Shown: in pieces, positions 20,535 through 29,677 of the stretch
Layout: every line of letters begins with the position of its first letter
Position numbering within the stretch: the first letter of the stretch is position 1
Assembly (NCBI RefSeq): GCF_000819885.1
Contig: NZ_CDBO01000035.1
Coordinates: forward strand, 1-64,000
Length of the DNA stretch: 64,000 bases
Direction of reading: 5' to 3'
Source of the DNA: Aeromonas fluvialis
GTDB lineage: Bacteria > Pseudomonadota > Gammaproteobacteria > Enterobacterales > Aeromonadaceae
Translations under genes and position numbers: made by a program
The notes under the pieces: generated by a model
What the model was told of the DNA's origin: nothing
The model's input: only the letters and a program-made list of their open reading frames with translations
Database searches by the model: none

Positions 20535-22730
20535 TTAGCCCAACCGCTTGAGCAACTTCTCGGCTTCAGCGCGCTGGTGATCGCTGCCCTGCTCCGCTGC
20601 CTCTTGCAGCAGCTCGCGGGCGCTATCCTTGTCGTCAATCTCGAGGTAGGCGCGAGCCAGATCCAGCTTGGCCCCCACACCACCATCGTCAGCATCCACG
20701 TCAAAGCCGTTGGATTCAGGCAACACCTCGGGGAAGCCATCGAGCCCCACATCCAGCGAGAAGCCCTGATACGGCTCCTGCTCCGGTGCGGTAGTATCGG
20801 CTTCGGCCAGCAGCTTGTCGATCTCGACGTAGCCGCTCTCTTGTGCTTGCTCACGGGGTTGAAGATCTGCCGGATGAGATTCAACCTCGGCGAACGCATC
20901 TTCAAAATCGGAGAGCGCCAGCTCGCTGGGATCCCACTCCAGATCAAGCTCGGTCTCCGTACCTTTGGTTGGCTCAATCCCCAACTCGGCCAACATATCA
21001 TCAGCCGATCCATCCATGCTTAAATCGATGGCATTGTTACCCCTGCCCGCAGCCGGTTCATCCACCTCGTTTTCAATATCGCCCAGATCAAAACTGGCCA
21101 GATCATCAGCAGCCGAACTCTTGCTGCTGGTGCTCAAGTCCGGTTCCAGATCAGCCGACAGATCCGCATCAAGCTCGGCAAACAGGGCTGCCTGCAGCTC
21201 CTCTTCGCTCATGAGCTCATCAGGTGCCCTGGACTTGGGATTGAAATCGCTGGCCAGATCCATGGCGGGCTCATTGGCCAACGCGACGGGCTCATCCAGC
21301 GAGAGATCGAGATCCGGCACCAGATCCGGATCACGACTGGCAGGCTGGGCAGCCATCCGCTCCGGCTCGAAACCTTGCAGACCCATCTCGTCATCGTCGG
21401 TGAACACCAGATCAACATCCTGCTTTTTAGCCAGCTCATCGGACGCAATCGGCATAAAGCCATCGGGGGTGTTGAGATCCGGGACAGGGCGCACCGGGAC
21501 GTTGTCGGTCACATCGACGCTCAGCAGATCATCAAACTCGCTCTGCCCCTGATCCATCATCATGGCGGTGGATTCGGAGAGGCTCTTCTCCTGCTCTTCC
21601 AGCTCACGCCGAGCACGGGCTCGCAGCCACAGGGTCACCAGTGCCAACACCAGCAGCACCGGCAGCAGGATGATCATGGCGAGGTTGAGCGGTGAGGCGA
21701 GCAGATCCATCAACCAGTTTTGCTTGGGCTCGGGCGCAGCCACCACCGGTGGGACCGGTTGGGCTTTGAGCTCGGCAATCTCTTTTTGTAGCGCAGTCTG
21801 ATCCTGCAGTTGGGCCTTGAGGGTCTCCACCTCTTCGGTCAGGGATTGCAGACGCAGCTTGAGTCTGTGGTTCATTTCCGTCACCTGGCCGAGCTGGGCG
21901 TTGGCATCTTCCAGCGCCAGCGCCATCTCGGTGGCCGGTTTGCCCACCGGTTTATCCAGATCGGATGGCAAAGGCGCAAGTGTGGTGCCTTCAGCGGCGC
22001 TCGGCGACGGTGCTGGTGCCACCGCCTCTTTCGGCGCAGGCTCGCTCACCTTGGTCACTTCTTGGGTTTCAGCCGCCGGTGGTGGTACGACAACCGGGGC
22101 AGGAATGGGGGCAGCGTTCGCAACTGGCAGCGGCGCAGGTGCCGCTTTCACCGGCTCGGTCTTGGCAGACTCAACCTTCGCAGGACTGGCGACAGCCGGC
22201 TTGGCAGTGTGGGCCTGCTTGTCAGCCAGATACTTGGGGCTCAGCCCCTTCCAGCTGGCGTTGTCGCTGCGGAACTTGGCGCGGGCCTGGGCATCGGTGA
22301 TAACGCTCGCCTCGGCCACGGTGGGCAGCAGAATGCGTGACCCCACCAGAATATGGTTGATGTTGCCATCAGCAAAACTGCGGGGGTTTTTCTCGTAGAT
22401 CGCCACCATGGTCTGGTAGACGCTGACTCGATTGGAAGGGCGATATTTGCTCGCCAGGCTCCAGAGGGTATCGGTCGGACGAACAGGGCCATAGCTACCG
22501 GCATTGGCAGTAACCTGACGCCCCACCGGCTGGGCGGTTGCACGTACCGGTTGCGCCACAGGTCTGGCAACCGGTTGCGCCAGCGGCTGAGAATTGACGA
22601 CAGGAGGTGCGGGTTCGTCAGGGCCTTTTAGCTCGACAAAAAAAGGCTCCTGCGCCGAGTCTTCAGCATGGACGGTGCCCAGCAGACCCAATGCGAGTAG
22701 CGTTGCCAATGTTATGCGGGAATGTCCCAT
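20535..22730 (-). CDS. fimV: FimV-like polar hub protein with LysM domain
   Basis: A 731-aa inner-membrane protein of the FimV/HubP family, which organises the cell pole, type IV pili and chemotaxis. A signal peptide (MGHSRITLATLLALGLLGTV) is followed by a LysM peptidoglycan-binding domain (YGPVRPTDTLWSLASKYRP ... HILVGSRILLP, about residues 78-136), a proline/alanine-rich stretch with a coiled coil, a transmembrane helix (LNLAMIILLPVLLVLALVTL, about 345-365), a very acidic cytoplasmic repeat-like region rich in D, E, L and S, and the C-terminal FimV domain (DLARAYLEIDDKDSARELL). AAGGAACG precedes the chosen ATG; the frame is open 10 codons further. It lies between asd and truA, as in Vibrio and relatives. 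Confidence 0.93.
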   Translation of the reverse strand: MGHSRITLATLLALGLLGTVHAEDSAQEPFFVELKGPDEPAPPVVNSQPLAQPVARPVAQPVRATAQPVGRQVTANAGSYGPVRPTDTLWSLASKYRPSNRVSVYQTMVAIYEKNPRSFADGNINHILVGSRILLPTVAEASVITDAQARAKFRSDNASWKGLSPKYLADKQAHTAKPAVASPAKVESAKTEPVKAAPAPLPVANAAPIPAPVVVPPPAAETQEVTKVSEPAPKEAVAPAPSPSAAEGTTLAPLPSDLDKPVGKPATEMALALEDANAQLGQVTEMNHRLKLRLQSLTEEVETLKAQLQDQTALQKEIAELKAQPVPPVVAAPEPKQNWLMDLLASPLNLAMIILLPVLLVLALVTLWLRARARRELEEQEKSLSESTAMMMDQGQSEFDDLLSVDVTDNVPVRPVPDLNTPDGFMPIASDELAKKQDVDLVFTDDDEMGLQGFEPERMAAQPASRDPDLVPDLDLSLDEPVALANEPAMDLASDFNPKSRAPDELMSEEELQAALFAELDADLSADLEPDLSTSSKSSAADDLASFDLGDIENEVDEPAAGRGNNAIDLSMDGSADDMLAELGIEPTKGTETELDLEWDPSELALSDFEDAFAEVESHPADLQPREQAQESGYVEIDKLLAEADTTAPEQEPYQGFSLDVGLDGFPEVLPESNGFDVDADDGGVGAKLDLARAYLEIDDKDSARELLQEAAEQGSDHQRAEAEKLLKRLG

Positions 22731-23001
22731 ATTCGTTCCTTCGTATGACGGCCCTATCACATTGAAAAATCTGGATAGTTACCCCAAAACAATCGGTTCA
22801 ATATAAATCAGGCTCGCCTGGCAAGCCAGCAGTCCGACACATTTAGCACCCAACTTGACCCTGAGTGTAGGAAAAAACTTAATCAGTTGATATCGCAACA
22901 GAATCTTGAAGTGACGGAGTGCGGCATGGGTCACACCCCGGTTTGATCACAGGCCGGATGCGCAGCACTCCCTGCTGCGCATCTGTGGCATCTGACCAGC
23001 C
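22731..23001. other. Intergenic region between asd and fimV
   Basis: About 270 bases, probably holding the fimV promoter. I see no gene, and no strong terminator for asd apart from a short dyad (GATGCGCAGCA / TGCTGCGCATC) around 22957-22984, which has no T tract on the minus strand. Confidence 0.4.
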
Positions 23002-24018
23002 TTACAGATAGTCGCGAACCAGCAGCTCGGCAATCTGTACACTGTTGGTTGCCGCGCCCTTACGAACGTTATCGGCCACGATCCACATATTGATACCACT
23101 CGGGTGAGAAATATCCTGACGCACCCGACCCACCAGCACCTCATCTTTGCCGGTTGCATCGCGCACCGGGGTCGGATAGTCCCCTTCGTCATCAAACAGG
23201 GTCACGCCGGGGGCGCTGCGCAGCAGATCCTTGACCTGTTCGGCATCGAGCGGCTGGTGCAGTTCGACGTGTACCGCCTCGGCGTGGCCGTAGAAGACCG
23301 GCACCCGCACGCAGGTGGGGTTCACGGCAATGGTGGCATCCCCCAGGATCTTCTGGGTTTCCCATACCATCTTCATCTCTTCACGGGTGTAGCCGTTGTC
23401 AGTGAAGCTGTCGATCTGCGGGATCAGATTAAAGGCGATCTGCTGCGAGTAGAGGCTTGGCTCTACCGGACGGCCGTTGAGCAGGTGGGCGGTCTGGCCC
23501 GCCAGCTCGCTGATCCCCTCTTTGCCCGAGCCTGACACGGATTGATAGGTGGCCACGTTGATGCGGGCGATCCCCACTTCGTCGTGCAGCGGCTTGAGGG
23601 CCACCAGCATCTGGATGGTGGAACAGTTGGGGTTGGCGATGATATTGCGATTGCGAAAATCGGCCAGCGCATCCGGGTTCACTTCCGGGATCACCAACGG
23701 GATATCTTCGTCGTAACGGAAACAGGAGGTGTTATCGATGACGATGCAACCGTGCTCGGCAGCAATCGGCGCCCACTTGGCAGAGGCCTCGGCACCGGCT
23801 GAAAAGAGCGCGATCTGCACCTGGCTCCAGTCAAACTCCTCCACATCGAGGATCTCGAGGTGCTTGCCGCCAAAACGCACGGTATCACCGGCGCTGCGGC
23901 TGGAAGCCAGCGGATAGAGGGTCGCCACCGGGAATTCGCGCTCTTCCAGGATCTCGATCATCGCCTGACCCACGGCGCCGCTGGCACCCAATACCGCTAC
24001 GTTAAACTGCTGGCTCAT
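23002..24018 (-). CDS. asd: Aspartate-semialdehyde dehydrogenase (Usg-like position)
   Basis: Reduces aspartyl phosphate to aspartate semialdehyde for lysine, methionine, threonine and diaminopimelate synthesis. The 338-aa product has an NADP-binding start VAVLGASGAVGQAM, the catalytic cysteine in NPNCSTIQM (about C132) and the substrate-binding arginine/histidine in RVPVFYGHAEAVHVEL. It sits where E. coli has usg, but the active-site residues look intact, so I call it a working enzyme, as in Vibrio. The start MSQQFNVAVLG is chosen on family similarity; the frame extends 52 codons upstream. Confidence 0.92.
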   Translation of the reverse strand: MSQQFNVAVLGASGAVGQAMIEILEEREFPVATLYPLASSRSAGDTVRFGGKHLEILDVEEFDWSQVQIALFSAGAEASAKWAPIAAEHGCIVIDNTSCFRYDEDIPLVIPEVNPDALADFRNRNIIANPNCSTIQMLVALKPLHDEVGIARINVATYQSVSGSGKEGISELAGQTAHLLNGRPVEPSLYSQQIAFNLIPQIDSFTDNGYTREEMKMVWETQKILGDATIAVNPTCVRVPVFYGHAEAVHVELHQPLDAEQVKDLLRSAPGVTLFDDEGDYPTPVRDATGKDEVLVGRVRQDISHPSGINMWIVADNVRKGAATNSVQIAELLVRDYL

Positions 24019-24183
24019 TCTGTTCTCCTCTGATAATGCTGCAATGGCACCGGTTGGCGCCATGGTCGGCAGGCTCTCGCGTTGCGAGATGACGCTGCCT
24101 GATATGGCTGAACCTGCGCACTCAAGCCCGCGCAGGTTCAGTAAAAAAGGGACTGTATGACCAATGCGGCTCACACCATCCGG

Positions 24184-25329
24184 TTATCTTCCATCGATTC
24201 GCCCCGACTCAGGGGGGGGCAGCGCAAATCCCAACGCACCCAACATCTGGCTGGCATAGGCTCCCTCGATCAGCAGGGAGGATAGTTCACGGCGCTCGGG
24301 GTAGCGTTTACGCTGCTCGTCAAAGCTGCCCGGCAAGCCGAGTCGGGCCCGGAAGCGGGCGTCATCCCGGCGCACGTCATAGACCAGATGGACCAGCTGC
24401 TTGATCAGCGCCTGATCCGGCGCGCGGCCCGGCACCACCGCCTGCACGTCGGGAGCTGGCAAGAGCTGACTCAAATCCTGACGAGGCTGACGCCCCAACT
24501 GCTGGCAGAGCGCCTGATAGAGCATCCAGGTGCCCCGTGCCTTCCCCTCCAGGCTGTAACCGGCGATATGGGGGGTGGCAAGCTCGGTATGGGGCACCAG
24601 CGCTGCCAGTGGCTCGGGCTCGTTCTCCCACACATCCATCACCAGTCGCAACGACTTATCGCTCAGCTGACGTGCCAGCAGGGCGCGGTTATCCCACACC
24701 TCGCCACGGGAGGCGTTGATCAGGATCTGCCCGGCAGGACGTGCAGCAATCTGTTCGGCATCCAGCAGATGGTAGGTGGCATCCACCCCTTCACGGGTAA
24801 TGGGCACATGGAAGCTGACGATGTCTGCCTCCAGCGCAGTGTGATAATCGACAAAGCCGCCGGCGGGATTATCACGCGCCCTGGGCGGATCGCAGCGCAG
24901 CACCCGCATGCCGAGTGCTTGGGCCTTGACGGCCACGCACTCGCCGGTATTGCCCGCGCCAATCACCGCCAGGGTCATCGCCGAGAGGTCGAGTTCATAG
25001 CGCTCCGCCAGCACCAGCAGGGCGGAGAGCACATAATCCCCCACCGAATACTTGTTGCAACCGGGGGCGCTGAAGAAGGGAATATTGCGACTTGCCAGCA
25101 GGGCCTTGTCCACATGGTCAGTGCCTATGGTAGCGGTGCCGACAAACCCGAGCTTGGGGCTGGTCGCCAGCAAATCGCCGTTGACGCGGGTGACCGAGCG
25201 CACCAGCAGCACATCGGCATCCAGCAGATCACGGGCCTGCATCTGCCGTCCGGGCAGGGCGACCACCTCGCCAAATTCGGCAAACAGCTCCACGGCATGG
25301 GGCATATTCTCATCAACGACTATTTGCAT
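24184..25329 (-). CDS. pdxB: Erythronate-4-phosphate dehydrogenase
   Basis: NAD-dependent second step of the DXP-dependent pyridoxal phosphate pathway. The 381-aa product has the D-2-hydroxyacid dehydrogenase fold: the NAD loop VIGAGNTGECVAVKA, catalytic arginine in NASRGEVWDN, glutamate in DVWENEPEP, histidine in TPHIAGYSLEGK, and the PdxB-specific C-terminal dimerisation domain. The start MQIVVDENMP is typical. It is the first gene of the block that continues to asd and fimV. Confidence 0.95.
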   Translation of the reverse strand: MQIVVDENMPHAVELFAEFGEVVALPGRQMQARDLLDADVLLVRSVTRVNGDLLATSPKLGFVGTATIGTDHVDKALLASRNIPFFSAPGCNKYSVGDYVLSALLVLAERYELDLSAMTLAVIGAGNTGECVAVKAQALGMRVLRCDPPRARDNPAGGFVDYHTALEADIVSFHVPITREGVDATYHLLDAEQIAARPAGQILINASRGEVWDNRALLARQLSDKSLRLVMDVWENEPEPLAALVPHTELATPHIAGYSLEGKARGTWMLYQALCQQLGRQPRQDLSQLLPAPDVQAVVPGRAPDQALIKQLVHLVYDVRRDDARFRARLGLPGSFDEQRKRYPERRELSSLLIEGAYASQMLGALGFALPPPESGRIDGR

Positions 25330-25581
25330 CGGGCTCTCTTTGGTCACAACCGCCACGGGGGCGCCATTCTAGCGCAAAGCCGCCCGAGATTTCAGCCTGT
25401 GATGCAATCAGGCGCGAAAGGGGCCACATTGCGCAGCGGCCACTCTATCCAGCTGTTCAGACAGAGGATGTCGCCACAAAAAAATGTGTAAGCAGAGGTA
25501 AGAATCGCGCTGCTCGGCTTGGTCCTGGCATGTCGCGATGGCATAATGCCCCTCTTTTTTTCGCGATCGCCCATACCCAGC

Positions 25582-26325
25582 ATGCTGCCACACACACCGT
25601 CGCTCTCAACCTCCCTCTCCTCACTCACCCGCAGTCAGGTGCTCGGATTCAGTGCTCTGTTGATCCTGCCCCTGTTGCTGCTGGCCAGCCTGCCCTGGGA
25701 ACCGTTTCTGACCGGTGCCCTGCAATCCGACTGGTTATGGTGGCCCTATGCCCTCACCCGCATGGTCGATATTCCCGGGATCGGGGTAAGTTGCGCTCTT
25801 TTGCTACTGCTGACCCGCTACAAACTGAAACTGGCGTGGACCCCTTTCCTGGCACTGGGATGTGTACTGGCGGCTCTGCTCGCCAGCGACTGGGTATTCA
25901 AGAGCCTGATCAAATACCTGACCGAAGAGCCCAGACCCTACCTGCTCTGGCTGGAGAGTCAGGCGCTGATCCCGGCCATCAAGAACTTCTACGCCAGCAC
26001 AGTCGATGTGCGCAGCGAGCAGGTACACGCCGCCAGCCAGTTGCTGGCCCTGCCAGAATGGCTCGGCAACCACTGGCAGCAGGGGGTGAATTATGCCTTC
26101 CCCTCCGGCCACAGCATCGCCGCCATCAGCCTGGCCCAGTTCTTCGGCCTGATCTGGCTGGCCCGCGCCCCGGCTGGCGTCTGGCTGCTGCCACTGTTGG
26201 CTCTGGGGATTGGACTGTCACGTATGATACTCGGCATGCACTGGCCGATGGATGTGCTTGCCAGTGCCCTGCTTGGCACCGTCACGGCGCTGATGGCCGC
26301 CCGCTGGTGGCTGCACAGATATTGA
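25582..26325 (+). CDS. pgpB: PAP2-family phosphatase (PgpB-like)
   Basis: A membrane phosphatase of about 247 aa for phosphatidylglycerophosphate, undecaprenyl pyrophosphate or similar lipids. Several hydrophobic helices surround the three PAP2 motifs: K-x6-RP in KSLIKYLTEEPRP, PSGHS in NYAFPSGHSIAA, and SR-x5-H-x3-D in SRMILGMHWPMDVL. Active-site residues face the periplasm in this family. The start is uncertain: in-frame TTG (25519) and ATG (25546) codons precede the chosen ATG, and none has a strong ribosome binding site. It is divergent from pdxB. Confidence 0.85.
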   Translation: MLPHTPSLSTSLSSLTRSQVLGFSALLILPLLLLASLPWEPFLTGALQSDWLWWPYALTRMVDIPGIGVSCALLLLLTRYKLKLAWTPFLALGCVLAALLASDWVFKSLIKYLTEEPRPYLLWLESQALIPAIKNFYASTVDVRSEQVHAASQLLALPEWLGNHWQQGVNYAFPSGHSIAAISLAQFFGLIWLARAPAGVWLLPLLALGIGLSRMILGMHWPMDVLASALLGTVTALMAARWWLHRY

Positions 26326-26424
26326 ATCCAGCGCCATCTTGCCGCGGCATCCTGCGTGGGATGGGAGGACAAGCCTGCGCTTTTTTGCCATAATGCCGCC
26401 TCATTTTACCCCGACCGAGATCCC

Positions 26425-27102
26425 ATGACCGACGCAGTTCATACCCTCAAGGGCCGTTTCCGTGGTTTTTACCCCGTCGTCATCGATGTTGAAACAGCCG
26501 GGTTCAATGCCAAGACCGATGCTCTGCTCGAGATCGCGGCTTACACCCTGAAAATGGATGAGCAGGGCTGGCTCGTTCCCGAACAGATATTTCACTTTCA
26601 TGTCGAGCCCTTCGAAGGGGCCAATCTGGAAAAGGCAGCGCTGGAGTTCACCGGCATCGACCCCTACAACCCGTTGCGTGGCGCTGTCTCAGAAAAAGAA
26701 GCACTGACCGAGATCTTCAAGGGGATCCGCAAGGGGATGAAGGAGCAGGATTGCGGCCGCGCCATCATAGTGGCCCACAACGCCACCTTCGATCACGGAT
26801 TCGTGATGGCCGCCGCCGAGCGGGCCGGGCTCAAGCGCAATCCGTTCCACCCCTTTGCCACCTTCGATACCGCCGCCCTATCCGGGTTGGCCCTCGGCCA
26901 GACAGTACTGGCCAAGGCGTGCCAGAGCGCCCGCATCCCGTTTGATAATAAAGAGGCACACTCCGCCCTTTATGACACAGAGCGCACCACAGAGCTCTTC
27001 TGTCATATCGTCAATCGCTGGAAGAGCATGGGGGGCTGGCCGCCGGCTCATCCGGATGACGACACACCGGATGTCTCTGCCAACGATGAGGGACAGGAAT
27101 AA
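26425..27102 (+). CDS. rnt: Ribonuclease T
   Basis: A 3'-5' exoribonuclease of the DEDD family that trims tRNA and 5S/23S rRNA 3' ends. The 225-aa product has catalytic motifs [18 protein letters not shown] and [10 protein letters not shown] (DEDDh type) and the basic patch that binds RNA. The start [12 protein letters not shown] is typical; 23 further upstream codons are not family-like. It ends at a strong terminator. Confidence 0.95.
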   Translation: MTDAVHTLKGRFRGFYPVVIDVETAGFNAKTDALLEIAAYTLKMDEQGWLVPEQIFHFHVEPFEGANLEKAALEFTGIDPYNPLRGAVSEKEALTEIFKGIRKGMKEQDCGRAIIVAHNATFDHGFVMAAAERAGLKRNPFHPFATFDTAALSGLALGQTVLAKACQSARIPFDNKEAHSALYDTERTTELFCHIVNRWKSMGGWPPAHPDDDTPDVSANDEGQE

Positions 27103-27108
27103 ACGGAT

Positions 27109-27139
27109 GAAGGCTGCCACTGGCAGCCTTCGCTTTTTT
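27109..27139 (+). terminator. Terminator of rnt
   Basis: A GAAGGCTGCC / GGCAGCCTTC stem followed by GCTTTTTT, 7 bases past the rnt stop. Confidence 0.93.
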
Positions 27140-27375
27140 GGGCAGTGGTTGATCGCACGGCGCACCGGAAATCGCCATCAACGTCACTATCAACCGCTGC
27201 GCGACAGATGCACAGAGACAAACCGGTCACAAACCCTCATGTTGAGCAACCTTGTGCCACATGCTGCTGCGATATGAGGGGGTTGACCGATTTTTTTCTC
27301 GACATTTGTCACATTTTTCGCAAACTAACTCCCCTTCACATGACAGACAGCAATAACAAACCATAAGGAAATCAA

Positions 27376-28698
27376 ATGAATCCAGTTGTTATCGCAGTCG
27401 GGCTGATGCTGGTGCTCAGTCTGCTGCGGATCAATGTGGTGGTCTCGCTGGCGCTGGGGGCCATTGCTGGCGGCCTGGTCGGCGGGCTGTCGTTGACCGA
27501 TACCCTCACCACCTTCAGCGGTGGCCTGGGCGGTGGCGCCGAGATTGCCCTCTCCTACGCCATGCTGGGCGCCTTTGCGGTTGCCATCTCCCGCTCCGGG
27601 ATCACCGACCTGCTGGCCCGCAAGGTGATCAGCCAGTTGGGCAAGGATGCCAGCAGCACCCGCATCATGTGGGTCAAGACGCTGCTGCTCGGCTCCGTGC
27701 TGGCGGTGGCCGTCTCGTCACAGAACCTGATCCCGGTCCATATCGCCTTTATCCCCATCCTGATCCCGCCCCTGCTGCATGTGATGGCGCAGATGCAGGT
27801 CGATCGTCGCCAGGTGGCCTGCGTGCTCACCTTTGGCCTGACAGCCACCTACATGATGCTGCCGGTCGGCTTTGGTGGCATCTTCCTGAACAATATTCTG
27901 GCCAAGAACCTGATCGACAACGGCGTGCCCATCACCACCAGCCAGATCCCGCTGGCGATGGCCATTCCGGTCTCCGGCATGGTGCTGGGGCTGCTGGTGG
28001 CGGTGTTTATCAGCTACCGCAAACCGCGCCAGTATGACATGAGCAAGATCCTGGAAGCCGAGCCGGAAAGCGTCGAGCTGAATCTCACTCATATCTGGGT
28101 CGCCCTGCTGGCCATTGGCGTGGCGCTTGGTCTGCAACTGATGACCAACAGCATAGTGCTGGGTGCGCTGGCCGGTTTTGTCATCTTCACCTGCGGTGGC
28201 GTCATCAAGTTTCGCGAGAGTCAGGATGCCTTCACCCAGGGGGTGCGCATGATGTCGCTGATCGGCTTCATCATGATCTCCGCTGCCGGTTTTGCCGCCG
28301 TGATGAAAGCGACCCACGGGGTCGACAGCCTGGTCCAGATCGTTGCCTCCGGCATCGGTCAGCACAAGGGCATCGCCGCCTTCCTGATGCTGCTGGTAGG
28401 CCTGCTCATCACCATGGGGATCGGCTCCTCCTTCTCCACCGTGCCCATCATCGCCACCATCTATGTGCCGCTCTGTCTGCAACTCGGCTTCTCGCCGATG
28501 GCCATCATCGCGCTGGTCGGTACTGCTGGTGCTCTGGGGGATGCGGGCTCACCGGCTTCCGACTCGACCCTTGGCCCTACGTCGGGTCTCAACGCCGATG
28601 GTCAGCACGACCACATCTGGGACAGCGTGGTGCCCACCTTTATCCACTACAACATCCCGCTGGTGATGTTCGGCTGGATTGCGGCCATGGTGCTCTGA
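27376..28698 (+). CDS. Na+/H+ antiporter-family membrane transporter (YuiF-like)
   Basis: A 440-aa inner-membrane protein with about 11-12 hydrophobic segments. It belongs to the Na+/H+ antiporter-family group of the ion-transporter superfamily: [44 protein letters not shown], and the duplicated second half with [18 protein letters not shown] and [19 protein letters not shown]. Related proteins include amino-acid (histidine) importers, so the substrate is uncertain. AAGGAA precedes the ATG by 6 bases. It is monocistronic and ends at a perfect hairpin. Confidence 0.8.
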   Translation: MNPVVIAVGLMLVLSLLRINVVVSLALGAIAGGLVGGLSLTDTLTTFSGGLGGGAEIALSYAMLGAFAVAISRSGITDLLARKVISQLGKDASSTRIMWVKTLLLGSVLAVAVSSQNLIPVHIAFIPILIPPLLHVMAQMQVDRRQVACVLTFGLTATYMMLPVGFGGIFLNNILAKNLIDNGVPITTSQIPLAMAIPVSGMVLGLLVAVFISYRKPRQYDMSKILEAEPESVELNLTHIWVALLAIGVALGLQLMTNSIVLGALAGFVIFTCGGVIKFRESQDAFTQGVRMMSLIGFIMISAAGFAAVMKATHGVDSLVQIVASGIGQHKGIAAFLMLLVGLLITMGIGSSFSTVPIIATIYVPLCLQLGFSPMAIIALVGTAGALGDAGSPASDSTLGPTSGLNADGQHDHIWDSVVPTFIHYNIPLVMFGWIAAMVL

Positions 28699-28740
28699 TC
28701 GCCCCTCCGGCTACGACCTGTGCACTTCACAATGCAAAGC

Positions 28741-28770
28741 AAGAAGGCGACCTGATGGTCGCCTTCTTTA
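28741..28770 (+). terminator. Terminator of the antiporter gene
   Basis: A perfect 12-bp stem AAGAAGGCGACC / GGTCGCCTTCTT with a 4-base loop, followed by TAT. Confidence 0.85.
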
Positions 28771-28830
28771 TACCCACTCCCCTGATTCACCGGGATATGG
28801 TTCCGAAAGGAGAGGCTCTTTGTTGGGCCA

Positions 28831-28879
28831 CTTGACATCCTCCCCACCTTGGCGCTTCGCGTCTCAGGAGGGGGTGAGG
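28831..28879. mobile_element. Possible IS200/IS605 right-end remnant
   Basis: CTTGACATCCTCCCC followed by an imperfect subterminal hairpin (CCCACC ... GGGTGAGG) resembles the conserved hairpin end of IS200/IS605-type elements as I remember it. No transposase of that family is nearby, so this would be an orphan end. Confidence 0.35.
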
Positions 28880-28989
28880 CTAGAACGAGTGAACTGGCGT
28901 TTGAAGACGGGGGCGCCATGTACATCCTGCCCGGCGAGGTGAAAGGTGTGTTTACCGATGTCGAGGCCATAGAGTGTGATAGTTGCCAT
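28864..28989 (-). pseudogene. IS110-family transposase, N-terminal fragment
   Basis: Codons from ATG at 28989 read MATITLYGLDIGKHTFHLAG, the start of the DEDD catalytic domain of IS110-type transposases (GLDIGKHTF carries the first aspartate), continuing through GAPVFKRQFTRSSL before a stop. Only about 41 of over 300 expected codons remain. It abuts the possible IS200/IS605 end. It is a dead remnant. Confidence 0.7.
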
Positions 28990-29134
28990 GATGCTCTGAA
29001 GTAGAAAAGAAAAGCCCAGCACGCGTAGCCTGCTGGGCTGTGGGGTCTGGCTGCCCATCACCTCAAACCAGCACTCCCGAGAGTGCCGGCCTTGGCGTCA
29101 TCATAGCCCATCAAATGGCAGGCAACTGGCAAGC

Positions 29135-29497
29135 TCAGGCGTCCAGTTCAACCAGCGCCTTGGCCAGCTCGATGGGTTCGAGCTCCTGACCTTCCAGGTC
29201 GGCGTTCCAGTTCGGGCCGACCAGCACATCGTCTTCATCCAGATCGTTGATCCAGATATCGAGGAACTCTTCCAGATCGATCACTTCCGGCTCGTAATCG
29301 GCCCACTCGTCGACGCAGTGCAGACGGGCATCCTCTTCGGCAGACCAGAGCGGCATCACATCGGCATCTTCAAATTCGGCGGAGCGGCAGACCACCCAGT
29401 CTTCCCCATAGCGCAGACCCCACACCTGCCCCGACTCGCGGACTTGTTCGATAAAGAGTTGGAAATTGGCGTCAAGGTTGTCGTTAAGCATGCTCAT
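29135..29497 (-). CDS. DUF2750 family protein
   Basis: A 120-aa acidic cytosolic protein. QLFIEQVRESGQVWGLRYGEDW and the tail EFLDIWINDLDEDDVLVGPNWN match the DUF2750 pattern; function unknown. I chose the start MSMLNDNL because GAAAGAGAGAG lies 4-10 bases upstream; the frame is open another 47 codons without family similarity. It is probably transcribed alone, from a region just past the gsk terminator. Confidence 0.8.
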   Translation of the reverse strand: MSMLNDNLDANFQLFIEQVRESGQVWGLRYGEDWVVCRSAEFEDADVMPLWSAEEDARLHCVDEWADYEPEVIDLEEFLDIWINDLDEDDVLVGPNWNADLEGQELEPIELAKALVELDA

Positions 29498-29635
29498 GGG
29501 GCTCTCTCTTTCTTTCGGGTGCTGCGGCATTGTCGGACGACAATACGATGGCCAAATGGTGTCGCAAAAGCGGCATGGACTCAAGCATATTGGGGTTATT
29601 ACTGGAAAAAAGCCGAGATACCCCCTGTTTGCCTG

Positions 29636-29660
29636 CAAAAACGCCTCCCGCAGGAGGCGT
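29636..29660 (-). terminator. Terminator of gsk
   Basis: An ACGCCTCC / GGAGGCGT stem with a CGCA loop and a T5 tract on the minus strand, 18 bases past the gsk stop. Confidence 0.9.
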
Positions 29661-29677
29661 GTAACAAGCCGAGGAGA

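Noticed and set aside
20535-22730. Acidic repeats in fimV as a phase-variable tandem repeat
   Set aside because: The D/E/L-rich segments are irregular, as is typical of FimV/HubP, with no fixed period.
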